From positions 24,026,809-24,070,308 of the forward strand of contig NC_135563.1 in NCBI RefSeq assembly GCF_964340395.1: a DNA stretch of 43,500 nucleotides, read 5' to 3'. Below the pieces are notes generated by a model, which saw only the letters and a list, made by a program, of their open reading frames with translations, did not search any database and was not told the DNA's origin. This DNA comes from Glandiceps talaboti. Lineage: Eukaryota > Hemichordata > Enteropneusta > Spengelidae. A program made the position numbers and the translations under genes. This document shows, one piece after another, positions 37,924 through 43,500 of this stretch. The number at the start of each line of letters is the position of its first letter. Positions within the stretch are counted from its first letter, which is position 1.

Positions 37924-38957
37924 AATATGGCTTAATACATTAATCCTTCTTAATATGGTTTAATACATTAATCCTTCTCAATATGGTTTAATACATTCAT
38001 CCTTCTTAATATGGTTTAATATGTTAATCCTTCTTAATATGGTTTAATATGTTAATCCTTCTTAATATGGTTTAATGTTAATCCTTCTTAATATGGTTTA
38101 ATATGTTAATCCTTCTTAATATGGTTTAATACATTAATCCTTCTTAATATGGTTTAATATATTAATCCTTTTTAATATGTTTTAATATGTTAATCTTTCT
38201 TAATTTGGATTGATATGTTAATCCTTCTTAATGTGGTTTAATATATCAATCCTTAATGTGGTTTAATATGTTAATCCTTAGTATGGTTTAATATGTTAAT
38301 CCTTCTTAATATGGTTTAATATGTTAATCCTTCTTAATAGGGTTTAATATGTTAATCCTTAGTATGGTTTAATATGTTAATCCTTAGTATGGTTTAATAT
38401 GTTAATCCTTAGTATGGTTTAATATATTAATCCTTCTTAATATGGTTTAATATATTAATCCTTCTTAATATGGTTTAATATGTTAATCCTTCTTAATATG
38501 GTTTAATATATTAATCCTTCTTAATATGGTTTATTATGTTAATCCTTCTTAATAGGGTTTAATATGTTAATCCTTCTTAGTATGGTTTAATACATTAATC
38601 CTTCTCAATATGGTTTAATATATTAATCCTTCTTTATATGGTTTAATATATTAATCCTTCTCAATATGGTTTAATATGTTAATCCTTCTCAATATGGTTT
38701 ATTATGTTAATCCTTCTTTATATGGTTTAATACATTAATCCTTCTCAATATGGTTTAATATGTTAATCCTTCTTAATATGGTTTATTATGTTAATCCTTC
38801 TTAATATGGTTTAATATGTTAATCCTTCTTAATATGGTTTAATATATTAATCCTTAATATGATTTAATATGTTAATCCTTAATATGGTTTAATATGTTAA
38901 TCCTTCTTAATATGGTTTAATATATTAATCCTTCTTAATATTGTTTAATGTGTTAAT
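37924..38957. repeat. 28-bp minisatellite, ~37 units
   Basis: A 1-kb head-to-tail array of TTAATATGGTTTAATATGTT-AATCCTTC with point variants (ACATT, ATATT or ATGTT before AATCC) and shortened units of 20-24 bases where CTTCTTAA is replaced by CTTAGT or CTTAA. I count about 34 exact TAATCC hexamers, all in one orientation. No unique spacers, so not a CRISPR array. No sustained open frame. Confidence 0.9.
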
Positions 38958-39052
38958 CTATTACTAATAGCTGAATGACTGTAACTCTCAATCCATCACA
39001 AAATATAATTTATTCGTCAACAACTTGCCAATGTTACCGTAATGATGACGAG

Positions 39053-39137
39053 GACACCACCACCACCACCACCACCACCACCACCACCACCACCACCACC
39101 ACCACCACAACAACAACAACAACAACAACAACAACAG
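39053..39137 (+). repeat. (ACC)n(AAC)n trinucleotide run
   Basis: About 18 ACC/CCA triplets then about 10 AAC/CAA triplets. It produces Pro-Gln, Cys-Gly and Trp-Leu homopolymer frames on either strand; there is no start or splice evidence that any is used. Confidence 0.95.
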
Positions 39138-39382
39138 CAAGTTAGTGTCATATTTTTGTCGTGTAAGGCACAGACAACTAACAAGACAGATTGGCAACAA
39201 GCCTTCTCCCATTGTTCAATCATAGCCTTGGGTAAACATTACTCTATTGTCATGGAAATAACTTTCCAACGTGTGAATCTGTCCGTATTCAATATAGTCT
39301 CGCATAAATCAACAAACCACACGATACTACGCGATATTTCGATGGGAAAGTTTGCTATCTCACTGACAGAATCATCAAATGT

Positions 39383-39518
39383 AATAGACGACTAGCACTA
39401 TCAGCACTTGAACTCTCATGCGAACTTGAAGCCGACTCAGATCACATATTGTTGACATGTAAACACATACCGTCTCGTCTTGTCGACCGACACTATGTAC
39501 ATAAACATGTGTTGGCAT
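39383..39518 (+). pseudogene. Possible decayed reverse-transcriptase C-terminal fragment
   Basis: One plus-strand frame gives RRLALSALELSCE, then ADSDHILLTCKHIPSRL and a stop after VHKHVLA. The C-x-D-H-I-L-x-x-C-x pattern resembles the Cys/His knuckle at the C-terminus of LINE polyproteins. It is short, one knuckle cysteine is missing, and the upstream frame is lost. It could be chance. Confidence 0.25.
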
Positions 39519-39827
39519 GATGCAGGTAATTTTCCAGGTCACAGTAGACACAGTTATGAATCAAAATAAAAACAGTCGACTCTCAGTACCATGCTGGAAA
39601 GCAAAACATACAATAAGACGACGCATTGTTTTCCAAGTAAAATTACAATCATACTGAAGATATTTTATGATGTGAAGCATGTGATTCAGTACTGAGAAGA
39701 GTATACGATACTACGACTAAATCATTACATATGACAAAATAGTTTCCAAAATGTTCCCATTCCAGCTAGTGTAGCTCTAAATACTACCCAAAATCGATTA
39801 TTCAATGTATTGCAAACAACCCCGCTG

Positions 39828-39864
39828 AATAAGTATAATAATAATAACGTTTATTCCCCCTCAT
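39828..39864 (-). mobile_element. Possible third LINE-like 3' end
   Basis: On the minus strand GAGGGGGAATAAACG followed by TTATTATTATT resembles the 3' end of another non-LTR family. It abuts the pentanucleotide array. No coding part is attached. Confidence 0.3.
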
Positions 39865-39865
39865 A

Positions 39866-39934
39866 TATTATATTATAATATAATATAATATAATATAATA
39901 TAATATAATATAATAATATAATATAATATAATAC
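39866..39934. repeat. (TAATA)n pentanucleotide array
   Basis: TATAA/TAATA units with one short interruption near 39914. Confidence 0.9.
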
Positions 39935-40576
39935 AATTAAACCTTAACAACAGGAGGAAGCTAGCATCGTCCTTCTGCCTCTAAGTTGACTCCAATAACA
40001 AACTTTGAAACTCCACTCGCAAATATCCCCTTGTAGCGTGGATTCACTTGGATTCGGACATGGGTAGCTTCACGACTAGCCTACAAATTCTGAAAGCACC
40101 GACTTTTTGCTTTCAGAGAGACCAGAGGATTTGCACGACATGGTTTAACAGACAAGGCAGATTCTCAGATGTGTTTTTAAGCAAGCTATAATTTGTCCCG
40201 GCCGGATGTTTACTAGCCATTCCTAGTAATCTCACCAGATGATACAAATATGGGCTTCATAAAACCGTACAAGAAAATGGTGGAAAAAAGTCATGACTAT
40301 CATTATCACGTACTATTTTTGTAAGGTACGAAACGGTTTAAAATATATCCAACTATTTAAGATTTGAGTATTGTTAAAGCTTTTTCTTTTAATTTAGAGA
40401 AAAGTAAAAAAATATCGATTGATCGAAGAGTCTGAAAGTGTTTATCAAATACGCTATACACAAAGTTCTCCTCGCCGGGCCGGATTTAATGACATGTGAT
40501 TTACGATACCAAAGTGGTAATTTTACTCAAGACAAAGATTAGTTTTTGTCTTGTTTTTATCTCCCATTGCAGTTTA

Positions 40577-40811
40577 TCATCTATGACTATCCATGTGTAA
40601 TCCCCACATGTCGTTAACGTGCCGGAACCGTGATATTGTAATCCATAAATGAGGGTTTGGAATGTAAATGTCATTTTTATGTGATTGATTATCTACATTG
40701 CCTGGGCCCATTGGTATTATTTCATTGTAAACCGACACATATGTCGTTAACATACTGGCGTTTAGACTGTTTGACTGATCTTCCTGAATTACACTATAAC
40801 TGTAAGATTTT
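40577..40811 (-). CDS. Unrecognised protein-like ORF or terminal exon
   Basis: On the minus strand an acceptor-like end (aaaaaatcttacag) is followed by one base and 77 open codons ending in TGA. The peptide begins YSVIQEDQSNSLNASMLTTY and continues with a PMGPG turn, a PNPHLW segment and a basic, His-rich end. Composition is more protein-like than other frames nearby, with few low-complexity runs. An ATG in frame just upstream (at 40822) would allow an intronless 81-residue reading. I recognise no family and see no second exon; it may be chance. Confidence 0.25.
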
Positions 40812-41156
40812 TTAGTCACCACGGTATAAAACAGACATTCGACACCTTTAATATTTATTCATTTCAAGAGGGAAGTTAGAGGATACAATTTTATCCGTTT
40901 TAGACAAAATTTGAAGAAGGAGAAACAAAGTGTTCGTATACATATCTTATCACAGGCATTAATCAGAACTTCCAAAATGTAAGCTATTTTAGTTTAAAGA
41001 CTAGAAACTAACTGATCGATTATATATACATACATATTCTCGAAATACGTTAAAGTGATTGTGGTCCCCTTAAACAGTGGGTTGCATAATGTATTTTTAG
41101 CTATGAATATGTGGTGCTCAAAACATGTTTCACTTTTACCATAGCATCCTTGTATC

Positions 41157-41332
41157 CATGGTAATGAACAGCTCAAAGTTGCCCTAAATTATGGCTCTAT
41201 GCATACACTGTATGCAAACTTCATGCAATATAGCCGGTAGATGCACACTTAGTGACCCCTCAAAATAACTATTATTTTGATTTTTATAAAAACATGGTAA
41301 TGAACAGCCAAATGTTGCCTTAAGTTATGGCT
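41157..41332 (+). repeat. ~39-bp direct repeat pair
   Basis: CATGGTAATGAACAGC(T)CAAA followed by GTTGCCCTAAATTATGGCT at 41157 recurs at 41294 with a few changes. The 98 bases between are unrelated. Confidence 0.75.
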
Positions 41333-41443
41333 TAGGGTTAGGTATCATATCATCAGACCATATCATCGTATAACTGCTGAAAACCACGTGGCATATAGTT
41401 AACAGTGTCTTCAAACAAATATGCTGTGGTGGTAATAGTTGGG

Positions 41444-41549
41444 AATAATGTAACTAATGCTTTTCACACTTTCAATGTGGAGGCAGCGGTGGGATTAATC
41501 CTACCGCTGCCACCACGTTGAAAGTGTGAAAGGCATTAGTTATATTATT
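41444..41549. repeat. 106-bp near-perfect palindrome, no loop
   Basis: The 53 bases at 41444-41496 are the reverse complement of 41497-41549 with about five mismatches. The centre reads GGGATTAATCCTA, so there is essentially no spacer. The sequence can form a long cruciform or hairpin. It lies beside the LINE tail. It may be a foldback transposon or the product of a replication-slip inversion. Confidence 0.8.
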
Positions 41550-41569
41550 AAACCATTGATTCTGGGACT

Positions 41570-41723
41570 ACTATAATAATAATAATAATTTTAATTCGGT
41601 AAAGGGCCACGACCCATCATACAAAAATTACATACACAGGTGAAACACACTGGATTGGTCAACATAAAGTTAAAGTTATCCAACTACACATATGCCATAA
41701 GACGAAATTAATGATACAAAAAT
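41570..41723 (-). mobile_element. LINE 3' UTR and (ATT)n tail
   Basis: Directly downstream (minus strand) of the LINE frame is a short 3' UTR with GATGGGTCGTGGCCC, ending in AATTAAAATT and an ATT microsatellite at 41575-41590. LINEs of the CR1/jockey type often end in such short tandem repeats rather than poly(A). It ends next to the palindrome at 41444-41549. Confidence 0.75.
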
Positions 41724-42276
41724 CTAGACTTCCTTCAAAAACCTCTCTCGTGTTTGGAAGGACTTAAATATGAAAATAGCCAACTGAAAATTAAGTTTGG
41801 AGTTTGCATTTGAAAGAAGATAATTAAACTTTTCCCTGGATGGGAAAGTATAATAATACTTGGGAATGTGTACGGCTCTGTCATCAGCATATAATGGACA
41901 TGACATCAAAAAGTGATATTCATCTTCTATAACAGAAACGTCAAAAAGTACACAAAAAGGGCAGCATCGAACAGTTAAAAGAACATTTTCGTGTCTACCC
42001 GATTCCACTCTTAGATTGTGACTAGAGCAACGGAATCGAGCTAATGCACGTTTGTATTTCATAACCGTTATTGATGATAAATATTGTTCTGGTTCGAGAG
42101 CAGATTTAAATTCTCTGTACGTACGTAGTCTAGCTGATTCCCGAATTTCGGAAGACCATTCCTGAAAACAACAATCTTTCACTCTTTGTGTAAATAGTTT
42201 TAAAAACACTTCCTCATCTGGGACTACTGTCCTTTCCCATATCTGACAGCATTTAAACCATGCTTTTGAAATATTT
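41724..42276 (-). mobile_element. 5'-truncated LINE, reverse-transcriptase C-terminal region
   Basis: The minus-strand frame is open from about 42273 to the TAG/TAA before 41724. It encodes the C-terminal segment common to non-LTR retrotransposon polyproteins of marine animals: a helical RTYREFK stretch, then RALARFRCSSHNLRVESGRH, a CCPFC knuckle, EDEYHFLMSCPLYADDR, and a hydrophobic helical end (FQLAIFIFKSFQTRERFLKEV region). The Cys-Cys-His-Cys arrangement and the EDE-HFL-C-LY pattern are the diagnostic parts. The reverse-transcriptase catalytic core and endonuclease are absent: the element is 5'-truncated, as usual for LINE insertions. The frame has no start of its own upstream and is intact for about 180 codons, so the copy is fairly young. 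Confidence 0.85.
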
Positions 42277-42420
42277 TAACAGGGGAGGGTCATATTTTAG
42301 AGAAAGGAAATTCAGGGGGATTTCACTTTTTAGCACTACGGAATCTGGGGAGGGTCACAATTTACGCAACAGCCTGGGCCTGATTTCCCCTGGCCTGCCC
42401 CCTTGTAATTACTGAAGGCT
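42277..42420 (+). repeat. GGGGAGGGTCA-type interspersed repeat
   Basis: GGGGAGGGTCATATTTTAGA and GGGGAGGGTCACAATTTACG share their heads, followed by CCCCTGGCCTGCCCCC. Similar GGGGCATGAAAA motifs occur on the minus strand at 24180-24290. Probably a decayed transposon end; it adjoins the truncated 5' end of the LINE. Confidence 0.4.
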
Positions 42421-43500
42421 CCCTTATCACAATTCTTTTCAACATCAGCCATTCTGGAAATTGAAAGTCATGATGTAGATCAATCATTTACGTTACTTGC
42501 CAACTCAGCAGTTTGTTGATATCAAGTTATATACACAATTAATAGTCATATAGTCTAATGACACATTCACTAGTCCGGCACTTTAAGCCATCTATCAATA
42601 TACTTGTGTCTTCAGTAAATCAGTAACCTTCAACTTCGAAATATAACATGATATTCGGTATACAGCAGAGTATGGTAATATAATGACAACTTACTGCTGA
42701 CCGTATGATGTACTAAACATTTCTTTTCCCTAAAACATGACAGCACTTGTATCGATCCGGTCTACATCACAGTATGATGTGAATAGAATCTGATTTCAAT
42801 AAAACTTATTATCTATCCACCCGACGCTGTTCAATAGTTTCCTTTAATAAGCTGTACGTAATATAAATTCCACAAACGGGAATAAAACATCTTGGGATCT
42901 GTCGGCTGAGTGGTTATAACCCTCGATAACTACAAAGCAATGCTCCCACTACGACACAGCTGAATTTTAAACATAATTTCTTTTCTTTATAGAAAATAGA
43001 AATAATGTCTATCAGCAGGCGACGGACTTGCTGAAAAAGTAGTCAGTATGAAACATTTTCCCTTCTTTTCCAAACTATTCAATGTTGTATTTGCCCAGAA
43101 TGTCTAAAGAAACCATCATTGTATATAAATGTAAGCCGTTTTACAAGTAATGATATATTTGAACAAAATATTGTTGGGAACGTCAGGCATTTTTAGGATG
43201 ATAAAAGTTTCAGATGAAAAAGCAAAATGGCTTTGTACAGAGGCATGATTAATCATTATAGAAACACACACAACTTAGGCTCAGAATACGACTCCCCAAT
43301 AGCAATGGTGTAAACAAATTTCATAAAAACTCCAACAGTGAAGAATATAACTTTAAGGAACATGGTCTGTAATTTTATAGGTGTTGGTGATCACTTTTGC
43401 TTGATTTTTCAATATCCTTACATTATTCCAAAAACATGTTGAAGTATGTATAGCAACTTGTAGAGCACTCGTCAGAGATTAAATATCTAAATACTGTCCA
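42421..43500. other. AT-rich DNA, no gene seen
   Basis: No open frame over 60 codons and no tandem repeat. A weak copy of the CAGTCTGTAACT repeat is at about 43355-43410 (GGTCTGTAATTTTAT, TTGGTGATCACTTTTGCTT). Confidence 0.5.

Noticed and set aside
37924-38957. CRISPR array
   Set aside because: Repeats abut with no unique spacers, the genome is animal and no cas genes exist. It is a minisatellite.
38988-39395. Poly-Pro/poly-Gln, poly-Trp and poly-Gly frames
   Set aside because: They come from the ACC/AAC microsatellite, and the frame flanks show no domain. Only the short Cys/His fragment downstream was kept, at low confidence.

Overview
This window is AT-rich animal nuclear DNA, most likely from a marine invertebrate (lancelet, hemichordate, echinoderm or mollusc type; I cannot choose between these from sequence alone). 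There are no long bacterial-style reading frames. What coding sequence I can support comes as short GT-AG exons on the minus strand separated by introns of up to about 6 kb. The rest is dinucleotide and pentanucleotide microsatellites, many minisatellites, a truncated LINE with an (ATT)n tail, a stretch that resembles the Deu-domain SINE core, and several inverted-repeat (MITE-like) elements.

Two minus-strand genes in head-to-tail order are proposed, both read by eye from splice sites and exon phase. Gene A starts in the CpG-bearing block at 20.1-20.35 kb and runs leftward, probably out of the window: exons at 20140-20155 (start), 19656-19706, 13536-13652, 7595-7634, and less surely 6976-7096. 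The exons join in one open frame with matching phases and encode an N-terminus that turns Ser/Arg/Gly-rich. I do not recognise the protein. Gene B ends at 24876 and is read from exons at 29394-29437, 28096-28155, 26025-26068 and 24876-24964, with a possible upstream exon at 34176-34231. Its C-terminal 80 or so residues read smoothly through every junction, but the family is not recognised.

Layout from the left. 1-7 kb: unique AT-rich DNA with a degenerate GGTTCCC-rich patch, a roughly 380-bp foldback element, an inverted repeat carrying POU octamers, and a 5 x 65-bp minisatellite. 7-20 kb: gene A exons, and in its introns several short minisatellites, two abutting minisatellites at 15.9-16.4 kb and a G-quadruplex-type tract at 17.25 kb. 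20.5-24.8 kb: intergenic DNA with two long (CT/GA)n runs and a 4 x 49-bp repeat. 24.9-34.2 kb: gene B exons with introns holding a perfect 170-bp tandem duplication, a CpG-rich degenerate repeat, an 8 x 41-bp repeat, a 5-copy repeat with RFX-like half sites, the SINE remnant, a LINE 3' tail and a 230-bp (GA)n run. 34.8-43.5 kb: mostly repeats, including a 1-kb array of a 28-bp unit with about 34 TAATCC sites, a 243-bp element with 26-bp perfect terminal inverted repeats, a zero-loop 106-bp palindrome and a 5'-truncated LINE that keeps the reverse-transcriptase C-terminal domain.

There is no operon-like cooperation here. The biology worth checking is the two candidate genes, a promoter-proximal GAGA-type tract upstream of gene A, and the repeats that concentrate transcription-factor-like motifs.
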